From the NCBI RefSeq assembly GCF_032854445.1, contig NC_088295.1, positions 11,457,385 through 11,521,384 of the forward strand: a stretch of DNA of 64,000 nt, written 5' to 3'. Origin of the DNA: Liolophura sinensis (taxonomy: Eukaryota > Mollusca > Polyplacophora > Chitonida > Chitonidae). The notes beneath the pieces are model-generated. The model was given only the letters and a program-made list of their open reading frames with translations. It did not search any database and was not told where the DNA came from. This document shows, piece after piece, positions 24,601 through 35,646 of the stretch (position 1 is its first letter; every line of letters begins with the position of its first letter). Position numbers and translations under genes: made by a program.

Positions 24601-27037
24601 ATTTTGAAATGTAGATGTGGCCAAGATGCCAACGTATTTGACAAAACACATTCTCAACGCAGAAAGCTGTTTTAAGCAACTTGGGTTGTGACACTGCATA
24701 ATGATGTTGAATACTGCCATTTTAAACTTCATGGAATACAATTAAATGATTGATTCTTTGCCTTGTTTGGTTTTTTTATGCCGCACTCAAGAACATTTAA
24801 TTGATGACAGGTGCCAGCATTATGTTGGGAAGAAACTGAGGGTGGGGGGTAAGGGGGATGAACTTTCAGCCCTCCACATAGCAGTTTGTGTGATAAGAGA
24901 AAATACTTACTACAACTTTGATATCTTTGATCTTAGTAGTTCACAATGGTCAACTGTGTGTCTCTAACATGTTTTTCATGACATCTGATATAAATCAACA
25001 TAGTTGACTGATGTTCACAACATCCTATTTAAACTATCTCGAACCTGGACTAAAACGGATATCTATGGAACACCTTAGACAACCGAGTCAGTCAAGACAC
25101 CCACCACATATTATGTTACCGCTCTACTTACCAACCAAAATCTGTAGTATCGGTATCTTGATCAGTTTCTGACTTAGCATCCTGTGGCACGAAATCTGTA
25201 GTATCGGTATCTTGATCAGTTTCTGACTTAGCATCCTGTGGCACGAAATCTGTTTGACAAAACGAATAGTCTACAGTACATTATTCATACTTATTTATTT
25301 ATTTGGGGTTAATACCACATTTGAATGTCTACACTATACTTATGACTGCAGACTAGTCCTGGATTAAACCATTGCCTCCTGACAAATAACTGACTAACTT
25401 CTCTACATAAGATGTACGCCCGGACATAGTGCCCATGCTGTATGCCAAAAGTGCTGGTGGAAGGCAAGTGATTTTCAAAGAACATCATGTAAAACCATGT
25501 AATCTGCCCTACTAGCCCTGTCAACCATCGAACAAATCACCTAGACCAATGGAAGTGAGTGATTCTTCGAGATTCCCTGTTCAGCAGAGATTGTAATATA
25601 CATGGAAACATGTACAAGAGTTGCGACACTATAATGATCTAGTGATGTTGCTTTCTTCCATCACACAACAACTTTTAACAAAACAGAGTATAACTTCATG
25701 TACATTAATTATAGTTTACTGGATTGGTCCATGTATTGATATGATTGAGAGAAATTCTACCAGAACTTTTATATTTCTGCATATTAAAATTTTAATTTTA
25801 ATCACCTCTGAAAATTATTCAGAAGGTAAGTGTAATAATTTCAGGATGATTCCCAAGACTACCCATACCCACTTACCTGACTAGACCATCCTTAAAAGTG
25901 ATGTTATAGGGAAATAAAAAGTAGAACTCAAAGCCAGTACATTGCACAGGCATTATCATTGACTGGGATCACACTTTCTACATATACAGTATTCCAAGGA
26001 GTGCTGAAAATCGATCAATCACCAGAAATACATGTTAATCACCTTAACCATTTGGCCAACAGGCTCCTCCCAACAGCAGGATTTATTTGATTTCATTTTA
26101 ACATAACAAAGAACTCAAGAATTTGTCACTTACACAGTAGACAGTATACAACTGCAGTCACTTTTATCTATTTATTGGGGGCCTGCGTGGCTCAGTCGGT
26201 TAGCGAGCCAGCGCAGCATAATGACCCAGGAGCCTCTCACCAATGCGGTCGCTGTGAGCTCAAGTCCAGCTCATGCTGGCTTCCTCTTCGGTCGTAAGTG
26301 GGAAGGTCTGCCACCAACCTGTGGATGGTTGTGGGTTTCCCCCAGGTTGTGCCCGATTTCCTCCCACCGTAATGCTGGCCGCCATCGTATAAATGAAATA
26401 TTCTTGAGTACGGCATAAAACACCAATCAAATAAATAAATAAATAAATTTATTTATTTGATTGAATGGTGTTTTTCACCGTACTCAAAAATATTTCATTA
26501 CTACAACAACCACCAGCATTATGGTGGAAGGAAACTGAGCAGAGCCTGAGGGAAACCCACAACCATCTGCAGGTTGCTGTTCCACGTCCATAATGCGACT
26601 GCCTCATAAGATGGGCCCCACGAGCCTAACACCAATGTGGTCGTTGTGAGTTCAAGTCCAGCTCATGAGGGATTCCTCTGCAGTCATATGTGGAAGGTCT
26701 AGCAGTTTTTTTCCCCCACCATTATGCTGACCACCGTCAAATAATTAAGACAAATATTCTTGAGTTCCGGTATAAGTCATATAGCACCATCAAATCAATA
26801 AATAAAAATTTCATTTCAGTATCACAGCCCAAGTGCCATCAGATGCATGTAATCATCGTTACTGTAAATGATTTATGATACTGAAATGTGGAGTTCAGTC
26901 ACTGTAAATATTTAGATAGACAGTAGCTAAAGGCCCACATGGCCTATAATATATAACACCGGTAAGGGAATGACAGAAGACCGGTATGTACAAGTGCATC
27001 AATATTTGAAGAACTCACCTGGCTCTGAATCGTCCAT
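15609..27037 (-). CDS. Effector-type caspase (caspase-3/7-like), complete, 6 coding exons
   Basis: Seen, in gene order: 27037-27019, 25249-25132, 24419-24148, 23393-23215, 16485-16347, 15853-15609; 972 nt, 323 aa. The start is MDDSEPD. Residues 7-42 are two copies of DFVPQDAKSETDQDTDTT. A basic KFGKKKLKKDDK stretch precedes the p20 domain (YDMTNKRRGIALIICNS). Catalytic His155 lies in MSHGDRDG and Cys198 in QACRG. The p20/p10 linker has VEVADG, a plausible self-cleavage site, and p10 includes ADFLISQSTADEHFAFLN and GSVYIQSLADEL. Known: caspases are cytosolic Asp-specific proteases that execute apoptosis, and a short non-CARD/DED prodomain fits an effector type. R98 and Q196 of the S1 pocket are present, but the p10 Arg (Arg207 in human caspase-3) aligns with Leu248. 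Intron 3 uses a GC donor at 24147-24146, and intron 4 (6.7 kb) contains an LTR element. Confidence is high for the family, moderate for subtype. Confidence 0.95.
16252..16322 (-). repeat. SINE fragment next to caspase exon 5
   Basis: The complementary SINE core (TGCACTCAAGAATATTTCAG, then CATTATGGTGGGAGGAAACC) ends about 25 bp from the donor side of exon 16347-16485, in caspase intron 5. Confidence 0.6.
16486..16800 (-). repeat. Degenerate tandem copies of the catalytic caspase exon start
   Basis: Upstream of exon 5 (minus sense), the acceptor plus the first 25-30 nt of the exon recur. Near copies begin at 16555 (ACKGYSLDS), 16625 (ACRGYFLDS) and 16792 (ACRDHSLDS), with a poorer one around 16702-16731. 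Each of the three keeps an ACAG acceptor before GCATGT, like the real exon start at 16485 (ACRGRLLDS). None continues through the rest of the exon or reaches a matching donor. Confidence 0.7.
16925..17030 (-). repeat. Decayed SINE fragment
   Basis: TTTTACGCCTCACTCAAGAA and GTGGTCAGCATTATGG match the complement of the main SINE's tail and body. It ends about 100 bp from the LTR element. Confidence 0.55.
17132..17294 (-). repeat. 3' LTR of the Ty3-type element
   Basis: It pairs with 22983-23146. Both begin TGTTATGACTG and share GACATCAAGGGCTGATGA and GTAGTGTAAACATATATTG. Confidence 0.85.
22983..23146 (-). repeat. 5' LTR of the Ty3-type element
   Basis: It pairs with 17132-17294. The likely primer-binding site lies immediately inside it on the minus strand (22982 downwards). 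Confidence 0.85.
24772..24845 (-). repeat. SINE fragment in caspase intron 2
   Basis: The complement of the SINE tail and body is visible: TTTTATGCCGCACTCAAGAA, then GCCAGCATTATGTTGGGAAG. Confidence 0.55.
25139..25249 (-). repeat. In-frame 54-bp tandem duplication in caspase prodomain exon
   Basis: Two adjacent copies of 54 bp, apparently identical across the unit, encode DFVPQDAKSETDQDTDTT twice. Their identity suggests a recent event or ongoing unit turnover. Confidence 0.9.
26177..26447 (+). repeat. Full-length tRNA-derived SINE (best copy in window)
   Basis: The head GGCCTGCGTGGCTCAGTCGG contains a pol III A box (TGGCTCAGTCGG). GTGAGCTCAAGTCC is the B-box region. The full body and an (AAAT)n tail follow. 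It lies in caspase intron 1, antisense to the gene. Confidence 0.9.
26448..26600 (-). repeat. Inverted SINE copy, tail-to-tail with the preceding one
   Basis: The complement of the SINE tail (TTTATTTATTTGATTGAATG) runs into CAGCATTATGGTGGAAGGAA and CACAACCATCTGCAGGTTGC. With 26177-26447 it makes a diverged inverted repeat able to fold in RNA. Confidence 0.8.
26615..26808 (+). repeat. SINE copy, + orientation
   Basis: CACGAGCCTAACACCAATGT and GTGAGTTCAAGTCCAGCTCA mark the head and body. The tail is CAAATCAATAAATAAA. It is the third member of the intron 1 cluster. Confidence 0.75.
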
Positions 27038-27436
27038 TTTCTTCTCAGGTGAAGTCACAAAAGCTCAGGAATATATATCGTTTCTCTAGCAGGCCGCCAC
27101 AGTGAGTCAACTGCGCGTGCTTGTTGTTGCTGTTTCCGAGCAGTAAAGCCAAGAGTTTTATTTTACTTCCACTTTCACATATACATTAGGCTAGCCCAAA
27201 TCTAAGCTGGAGGTTCCTAACGTAAACCGATGTGACCCAGTAACTGTTCTTGCAGATCATACTCAGACCACAAACAGAGCAGACGATCTCGCGTGGACTT
27301 GTTCGCAACGGTTTGTGTACAGTGATCGACACCGGCTCCCTGTCGGCCAGCCCACTTTGAAATTTTATAGGGTCTACATGAAATGACTTCCGGCCAACGT
27401 GCCGTCAGCCCTGACGTCATGCTGCGAATGCGGATT
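27038..27436 (-). promoter_or_regulatory. Caspase 5' flank, squeezed between ATG and piggyBac
   Basis: About 400 bp separate the caspase start codon from the piggyBac target duplication. No TATA box is clear. The 5' UTR and promoter must lie here or be interrupted by the element. Inference from position only. Confidence 0.35.
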
Positions 27437-27440
27437 TTAA

Positions 27441-30400
27441 CCCTTTCTTACCCAACGTAGACAAATGGCAACAATGTATATTAACACGTAGATTACGCGA
27501 AGCTGTTGTCTTTCGGCTACAGTGGGCTTATATGGTGTTCTATAGATGTAGACTCTATGACCTACAGTGTCAGTTACCGCCAAACTATCACATGACCGTC
27601 ACGTGACCAGTTGAAGTGTGCCATGTTGGAAGATCACAATGCACGTGTCTGACATCCCGGATTGCTACGATAAATATAAACAAATGACATCTCTTCACAC
27701 ACATTTTGAAGTGCATTTTGTAAACAAACATTCCACTAATAACGTCCACTAATAAATCAAAATAATTACTAGCCTTTATACTTTGTTCGATTTTTAAAAT
27801 TTTAGTTGTAGGCTATCCATTTGGCAATTAGCAAAATTACAGTATAAATCAAAACAATGGTGATGTAGTAACTGAGTTTCTACAGTGGTCCATCAAGGGC
27901 ATACGTGATGTTTTCCTTCGTTCAATTGTTTCGCACAACTTCGAAACTGTGATAGGGATGTTTTAACAAAGATTTAAATGTAATAGCTGTTGTTAGACTG
28001 TTATTTCGCATCGGATATTTTTGTGCTGGAAAATGCTTGTTTACCCAAACTAACCAGTGTATTTTATTACTTTGCAGATGGCAAAGTCGTTGGGTGTCGA
28101 TGAGGTACTAAAGCTGATATTTATTCCTAGTGATGAACTTTCAGATATTGACCTCAGCTCAGGTGATGAACTTGATCAGCCCAGATCGTCTGATCCGTCA
28201 GATGACGGCTTGGACTATGAAGTAGAACATGATGCCACCAGTGATAATGAACACACGGACACTTCTTCGGACGAGGACAGTGGGAATGCGACTCCATCAA
28301 CCTCTAAATCAGCTGGAACATCAAAAACTAAACTCTCCGTCTATAAATGGAAGAAAGTACTTCCAGAATTTCGAGCCACAGATTTCACGGGCGGAGATTT
28401 TCAAGACCCACCAATGGATTTACCTACTCCAATGGAATACTTCAAAATGTTCATCAATCAGGAATGTATTCAGTATATTGCTGACCAGACAAACCTGTTC
28501 GCCATGCAGAAAGATGGCAAGGAAATAAAGGCCAGTACCGATGAGATTGAGCAATTCATAGGTATTTTGCTCATGATAGGTCTTTTCCCTTGTCCATCAT
28601 ATCGAATGTATTGGTCCAATGACTCCAGATTTTCTTCAGTTGCCGATGTCATGTCTCGAAATCGATTTGAATGTCTTCTCCGATATGTTCAATTCAACGA
28701 CAACAGCAATGTACGAGGTAGAGAAGACCCAGACTATGATCCATTGTTTAAAAACAGACCCCTCCTAGATATGCTTAGGGTTGAAATGGGTAAGTTTGAA
28801 CCTGAGGAGTGTCAAAGCATCGATGAGCAAATATTTGCCTTCAAGGGCCGCAGTAGCCTAAAACAGTACAACAAAAACAAGCCGCACAAGTGGGGTTTCA
28901 AGGTTTTCACTAGGGCGGGATCCCCCGGCATCATGTATGATTTTGAGGTATACACAGGCAAAAGTATGAAACTGGAGGGAAATTTGACTATTTCAGGAAA
29001 TGTTGTTCTGAGACTTGTCCGAAACTTGCCACGTGACCGAAATTTCAAGGTGTAGGCCTACTTCGACAACTGGTTCACATCCGTTGACCTAGTGAGAACA
29101 CTTGCGGAACGAAACATCTGGGCTGTGGCTACAATACGTCGTGACAGGATGGGGGGATGCCAACTTGCAAGTGATAAGCAGCTAAAGGATAACGGCCGGG
29201 GTAGCTTTGACTATAGGTCTGACAGGGACAGCGCCATAACAATTGTCAAGTGGCACGATAACAAAGCTGTACATCTCGTATCATCTTTCTGTGGAACTGA
29301 GCCTGTCGATACGTGTCGCCGCTGGTCTGCTTCTGCTAAACAGAAGATAGACGTGAATAGGCCACTGATTGTGAAGGAGTACAAATCATCACATGGGCGG
29401 CGTTGACCTGGCGGACATGCTGATCGAGTTGTACAGAACAAACATAAGGAGTAGAAAATGGTACATGCGACTTGTCTTCTACTGCTTTGACGTGGCCGTG
29501 GTAAACGGGTGGCTATTGTACAGACGCCATATGACACAACTACAGGAAGACAGTTGTAAAACACTTCCACTGAGGGAATTTCGAGCTTCAATTGCCCACA
29601 GTCTCATTCAGGCAGGAAAAGACCCCATTCGGAAACGCGGCCGCCCATCCCTAGATGATGCCGCTGGTCCTCCTCCGCCAACGAAGCGACATCCTCCAGC
29701 AGTTGTGTCCCGTTGACGATGTGCGCTTTGATGCTCTTGCTCACTGGCCAATCCATGCTGACAAGAGACTTCGCTGCAAGAACTGCCCAGATGGTTTCAC
29801 ACGCATCAAGTGTGGCAAATGCGATGTTGGACTGTGTCTAAATGGCAGGAATAATTGCTTCGTTCATTTTCACATGAGATAATTGCAACTGTGCAATCGA
29901 CTCATGCAGGAATGCTATGTGACGAACATTTGACAAACTTTGCGGTTGTTATGCAGGGATTTGTTGGCATTCGGATTCATGGTTTTGATATAATTTCTCA
30001 CTTTTCTGTTCGTAGTTTAACAGACCCAACATTTGTACACGGTTTGAGAATTTTTAACATTTGAATGATTAATACAGTTTTCCTATCTTACCACTGTAAA
30101 CTTTTCTATTTTATGGTAAGCTAAGCTTTAATTTGGACTATATGCTATTATGCTACTATTAATTTGGTAATAATGTTAATGCAAGACAGCATGAATGTTA
30201 CTAGATGGACTATTGGTTTAACAGTTTTGATGTATAATCAAACGCGACTTTGGAATAAAGTTGTTTGAGCATTATAATCATGTTTTCTTGTCTTTGTAGC
30301 ATCAGACTCAAATGCAGTCAAGGGAAAAAATTTCGTTGAACATGTGATCTTATAACACAGTGTTGCCATATGGCAACGTTGCCCAGTTTCCATGGCAACC

Positions 30401-30520
30401 AATGCGGTTTTTAGTCATGCGGTTTTTAGTCATGAAAATAAAAATAGGATATCAAGTGTATCATTTGTGCAAAGTTTGGGAATTTTCAAGCAGGTATTTC
30501 ATATAGCGGGAAAGAAAGGG
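27441..30520 (+). mobile_element. piggyBac DNA transposon, nearly intact
   Basis: TTAA duplications flank it at 27437-27440 and 30521-30524. The terminal inverted repeats are CCCTTTCTTACCC (left) and, read from the other strand, CCCTTTCTTTCCC (right), 12 of 13 matching. Subterminal TGGCAAC motifs lie at 27466 on the left, and on the right at 30371 and 30393 plus inverted at 30362. A single transposase gene lies inside, with AATAAA near 30252. Few breaks and clean ends suggest recent insertion. It lies just upstream of, and divergent from, the caspase gene. Confidence 0.95.
28078..29880 (+). pseudogene. piggyBac transposase (DDE_Tnp_1_7), three breaks
   Basis: The start chosen is ATG 28078 (MAKSLGVDEVLK), which directly follows TTTGCAG, a likely acceptor of a 5' UTR intron. 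An acidic Ser/Asp N-terminus leads into YKWKKVLPEF, LMIGLFPCPSYRMYWSND and the catalytic region. All three piggyBac aspartates are visible: MYDFEVYTGK, AYFDNWFTSV and MGGVDLADM. The C-terminal Cys-rich domain is CKNCPDGF...CGKCDVGLC...CFVHFH. Breaks: an in-frame TAG at 29053-29055, a frame change at about 29385-29395, and another at about 29700. The element is therefore probably non-autonomous now, though the damage is slight. Known: piggyBac excises precisely at TTAA. A domesticated host PGBD gene is unlikely because the ends and TTAA are intact. Confidence 0.93.
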
Positions 30521-30544
30521 TTAAGATAATGCCATTTCTAGCAG

Positions 30545-32860
30545 TATTATAAGTTATACTAAGTATAAATCACACACAGGCCTGTATGTGAGGTGTATAT
30601 GTTACTTAGTATAAATCACACACAGGCCTGTAGGTGAGGTGTATATGTTACTTAGTATGAATCACACACAGGCCTGTACGTGAGGTGTATATGTTACTTA
30701 GTATAAATCACACACAGGCCTGTACGTGAGGTGTATATGTTACTTAGTAGAAATCACACATAGGCTTGTATGTGAGGTGTATATGTTACCTAGTATAAAT
30801 CACACACCGGCCTGAACGTGAGGTGTATATGTTACCTAGTATAAATCACAAACAGGCCTTATGTGAGGTTTATATGTTACTTAGTATAAACCACACACGG
30901 ATCTGTATATGAGGTGTATATGTTCCTTAGTGCAAATCACACATACAGGCCTGTATGTGAGGTTTATATGTTACTTAGTGTAAATCTCTCATACATACAA
31001 TTAAGACAATGCCATTTCTAGCAGTATTATATGTTATACTTGGTATAAATCACACACTGGCCTGTATGTGAGGTGTATATGTACTGAATATAAATCACAC
31101 ATAGGCCTGTATATGTTACTTAGTATAAATCACACACAGGCCTGTATGTGAGGTGTATAGGTTACTTAGCCTAAATCACACATAGGCCTGTACGTGAGGT
31201 GTTTATGTTATTTAGTATAAATCACACACAGGCCTGTACGTGAGGTGTATATGTCACATAATATAAATCACACACAGGCCTGTATGTGAGGTGTATATGT
31301 TACTTAGTATAAATCACACATAGGCCTGTATGTAAGGTGTATATGTTACTTAGTATAAATCACACACAGGCCTGTACGTTAGGTGTATTTTACTTAGTGC
31401 AAATCACACATACAGGCCTGTACATGAGGTGTATATGTTACTTAGTATAAATCACACACAGGCCTGTACATGAGGTGTATATGTTATTTAGTATAAATCA
31501 CACACAGACCTGTATGTGAAGTGTATATGTTATTCAGTATAAATCACACACGGGCAAGTACGTGAGGTGTATATGTTACATAATGTAAATCACACACAGG
31601 CCTGTACGTGAGGTGTATATGTTACTTAGTATAAATCACGCATAGGCCTGTACGTGAGGTTTATATGTTACGTTTTGTAAATCACACATACAGGCCTGTA
31701 TGTGAGGAGTATATGTTACGTTGTGTAGATCACACATACAGGTCTGTATGTGAGGTGTATATGTTACTTAGTATAAATGACAGCAGGCCTGTACATGAGT
31801 ATAAATCACACATAGGCCTTTATATGAGGTGTATATGTTACTTAGTTTTAAACTAAGTAACCTATGCACCTCACGTACAGGCCTGTGTGTCATTTATACT
31901 AAGTAACATATACACCTCACACACAACCCTATACCTGAGGTGTATATGTTACTTAGTGTAAAATCACGCATACAGGCCTGTATGTGAGGTGTATATATAT
32001 GTTAGTGTAAATCACACATATAGGCCTGTGCGTGAGGTGTATATGTTACTTAGTATAAATCACACACAGACCTGTGTGTCATTTATACTAAGTAACATAT
32101 ACACCTCACACACAACCCTATACCTGAGGTGTATATGTTACTTAGTATAAATCACATATACAGGTCTGTACGTGAGGTGTATATGTTACTTAGTGCAAAT
32201 CACACATATAGGCCTGTACGTGAGGTGTATACGTTACTTGGTATAAATCACGCACGGACCTGTACGTGAGGTGTATATGTTACTTAGTAGAAATCACACA
32301 TAGGCCTGTATGTGAGGTGTATATGTTACTTAGTATAAATCACACATACAGGCCTGTACGTGAGGTGTATATGTTACTCAGTATGAATCTCACATACAGG
32401 CCTGTACGTGAGGTGTATATATTACTTAGTATAAATCGCAAACAGGCCTGTACGTGAGATGTATATGTTACTTAGTATAAATCACACACAGGCCTGTACG
32501 TGAGGTGTATTTTACTTAGTGTAAATCACACAAACAGGCCTGTACGTGAGGTGCATATGTTACTTAGTATACATCACACATAAGCTTGTACGTGAGGTGT
32601 ATATGTACCGAATATAATTCCCACATAGGCCTGTACGTGAGGTGTATATGTCACTTGGTATAAATCTCACACAGGCCTGTACGTGAGGTGTATATGTTAC
32701 TTGGTATAAATCACACTTTGGCCTGTGCGTGAGGTGTATATGTTACTGAATATAAATCACACATAGACCTGTACGTGGGGTGTGTATGTTACTTAGTATA
32801 AATCACACATATAGACGTGTACGTGAGGTGTGTCTGTACTCGGTATTAATCAAACATATA
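30545..32860. repeat. Minisatellite, about 46-bp unit, roughly 50 copies
   Basis: The unit reads roughly TTACTTAGTATAAATCACAC + ACAGGCCTGTACGTGAGGTG + TATATG. Copies vary by single bases and small indels. A leader (ATGCCATTTCTAGCAGTATT) occurs at about 30523 and again at 31009, hinting at higher-order units. Short inverted blocks lie at about 31850-31925 and 32070-32120. It abuts the piggyBac right end. ORFs here are by-products of the repeat. Confidence 0.93.
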
Positions 32861-32869
32861 TTATTAGTT

Positions 32870-35270
32870 ACACGGTTACTCAGTGATAGGATAGGTAAGT
32901 GTATATTGTGTCAGTAATCCTCATATTGGGCGATGCGGGATAAATTAAGTTACATGTATTGCGCACATCAGAAAAATGCCTGTGGCCGTTAAGTCTGTTT
33001 GCACCCGTCTTCCTGAATAACTCAGGTTATATTAGCCAACTTGTCTCAAGTTTATTACGATTATATACCGATTTTAATTCCATTCAGGTTGTATAAAGCG
33101 AATGATTACCAACTACAGAAATCGGATTGACCAAATATTTATAAGGTATAAAAAGTTTCATGTCTCAACCGAATTGGAAGTCAATACTTTACATACATAG
33201 CATAAGGCCTCAGACTCCCATTAATTGTCCATAAGCGACAATGTTAACGCGATAGCTCAGTCCCAAACATTCCGTGGCCAATAAGCTTTGGTGCATACCT
33301 GGTCCAGCCTGGTCCAGGGGGAGGGGCTAGCAACGCCAAGGGGTCGTTACTAGCAAGCTCATCACCACCTGTCTCCTTGTGTCCTCTTGCTCAGAATTTC
33401 AAACTTCCATCATTAAAACTCATACCTGCCCAAAGCTAAGACAATTTCCATCATTTTGATACCAAGCATGCACTTGAACACCAAAAATCAAAACAAAACT
33501 AAGTCTTCCATTTATTAACAACAGTAGTCTGCGTACTCTTGTACTCGGCTTTCCTTATATTGTTTATCACGAACAGGCCAAAGTATACAAATTTCCGAGC
33601 CCTCTGTGACATACACAATTGCTTATGAAGTGCATTCGGTTTTATTCTAACCCAAAGTCTTAGCAATTGTCAGTATTCGTGTTCATCCCATCTTTTCGGT
33701 TGCTGTCAACGATTTACATTTGGGTTTACATGTGAAAGTGACTCGATTTAATTAATTTATATTGTTTACTTTCGACGACCAGGCAGTAATATAAATGTAT
33801 GTCCGCATAAAGAGACGACATGGGACCGGCGACATCGTTGTGAATTACCAACACATAATTCATGAAACTCATGTGAAAGCCCAAGCAAACAAACATCGGA
33901 ATAAATGATAATTAATAGTAGCCGGCGATATCATGACATTATAATTTTATGCAGAGTGATCTTGCGGCTTTCCCACCACATAAGCTCCTGCTTTTTACGT
34001 AAGCGTCTCCTAATATCAGATACAGCTGTATTCAATATTAAACATAACACTGAAAGCAAATAACCCTTTATAAAACAGCAAATTTGTACACAATTAACAC
34101 ATATAAAGCAATAAAAAAGATCATAGATAAAGTAATAAGGATTTACCTATTTATGTGATAAGAAAATAATATGGACAGGAGTGAAAATCTCTTTCTATAA
34201 ATTATTAATTTATATATACATATAAGAAATATAGAAAGAGATGTGCGCTCTTGTACATGCACGTACAACAGTACTTATGTGTCCATCATCACCTCATTTG
34301 CGTCTTTTCGACCAAATCATATCTTTATTTCCACCGAAGAGCTGAGAACCTGGGATAAAGGGTATAATATTATTCATTCAACACAAAAATTCCAAGCCTT
34401 TGTAGGGTGGTCTTAAAGGATACAGCAAGCTTCTTTTGTATCTTAGCCTGGGTCGTTAGGTGGAAAATTTAGAAACTTCTTCGTGTTCCAGCCTATGTCG
34501 TTGTCTTAAAATATAATAAGATGAAAGGAGAAGAATTAAGAAGAATTTTTTAAAGTGTTTCTTGTTATGCTGTGTGAAATAAGCACAAACATACAGCCTG
34601 ATACAAATTTGTACATTTTCTACCAAATGATGGGTATCCGTAATAGTTCGTCCATTTGCCATTTGTTCATTGTACAAGGTATAGTTTTTGTACGATATGA
34701 AGGTGGAAACTATTGCTAGACTTAATCCAACTGTGGTAGGTTACAGTGTTTAGCTTATGGACGTTATCATCCTGTGAGCGCGCACCTCTGCATGTTTGGC
34801 ATGTTTGCAGGCTTCTGTTCTGCACACTTTGACCAATTTATAGCTACTTTATTTTCTTGTGCATGACAAAGTATGGACATTCATTCCATGACATGTTTTA
34901 CTGTAAACCCAAGAGCACATGTTGGCTCAGAAGGCTTCTAACGGCGACATTTCTCTGAAGTGTAAATGTCATATTAATTTCCTAGGTTATTTAACCCAAG
35001 TCAAATTTCAGCGGGTAATGCGAAGCCACATAGCTTATGGTATTATTTATGTATTATAATAGAGATATGAAAGCTTCGTCCGAAGACGCATACAGATTGT
35101 AATCCAGTTCACGAGCTAGAACAAAAGGATATCTACATGTCTGGGAGGATTCTGAATTGTGTGTTAAAGAAAATGGTGCCTTGTGGTATCAAACCCGAGC
35201 AGAAGTTATAAGGATATTAATTGCTGCGAATCTTCGAACGTTAATTATCCCTGATAAGAGAGGAGAAACT
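32870..35270. other. Intergenic, no gene seen
   Basis: AT-rich single-copy-looking DNA. No ORF has domain-like composition, and no repeat family is recognised. Confidence 0.5.
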
Positions 35271-35578
35271 GCGCGGCTCTTCACCGGAGATCACGCAGTG
35301 TAGGTGTTGTTGTTGGTGCCACGCGTAATGAGAGCTAGGTGCATTTCATTGACGGAACTGTTGACATTCACGGAGAGTTCTCCGCCAAGATGCGCTGGAA
35401 AACAGCGGGTGTTCTGATAGTACGTCGAGAATGCTGTCAAGAACGGTATATGTACAGCATAACAATTGGTGTATATTTACGCGACAGACCATATATAATG
35501 ATCATTCTAAGCTTGTCTTCGCCAAGATACTTTTGAAATCCCCTCAACAAATTACGCGCGCAAGAAGACGAAGGCATC

Positions 35579-35646
35579 GCCGCAGACGGTTCATGGCCTT
35601 TGGCTTAACTTATGGAATGGTCCTGTTAATGATAACTAGGAAAGGT
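35579..35646 (+). other. Possible short first exon
   Basis: A relatively CG-rich stretch (35250-35590) leads to ATGGCCTTTGG (35593) coding MAFGLTYGMVLLMITRK. A strong donor (AAAG|GTAAGT) follows at 35646/35647. It could be a signal-peptide-like first exon or an upstream exon of the opsin at 41772. No partner exon was identified, so support is weak. Confidence 0.2.

Noticed and set aside
26177-26260. tRNA gene at the SINE head
   Set aside because: A and B boxes are present, but the cloverleaf is incomplete and the same head recurs attached to a shared body and tail. It is a SINE.
28078-29880. Domesticated host PGBD gene
   Set aside because: Intact TTAA and inverted ends, plus reading-frame breaks, fit a mobile copy rather than a host gene under selection.
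31665-32457. Short ORFs with repeated VCEVYMLL
   Set aside because: By-products of the 46-bp minisatellite.
30545-32860. CRISPR-like regular repeats
   Set aside because: Units are contiguous with no unique spacers, in an animal genome; this is a minisatellite.
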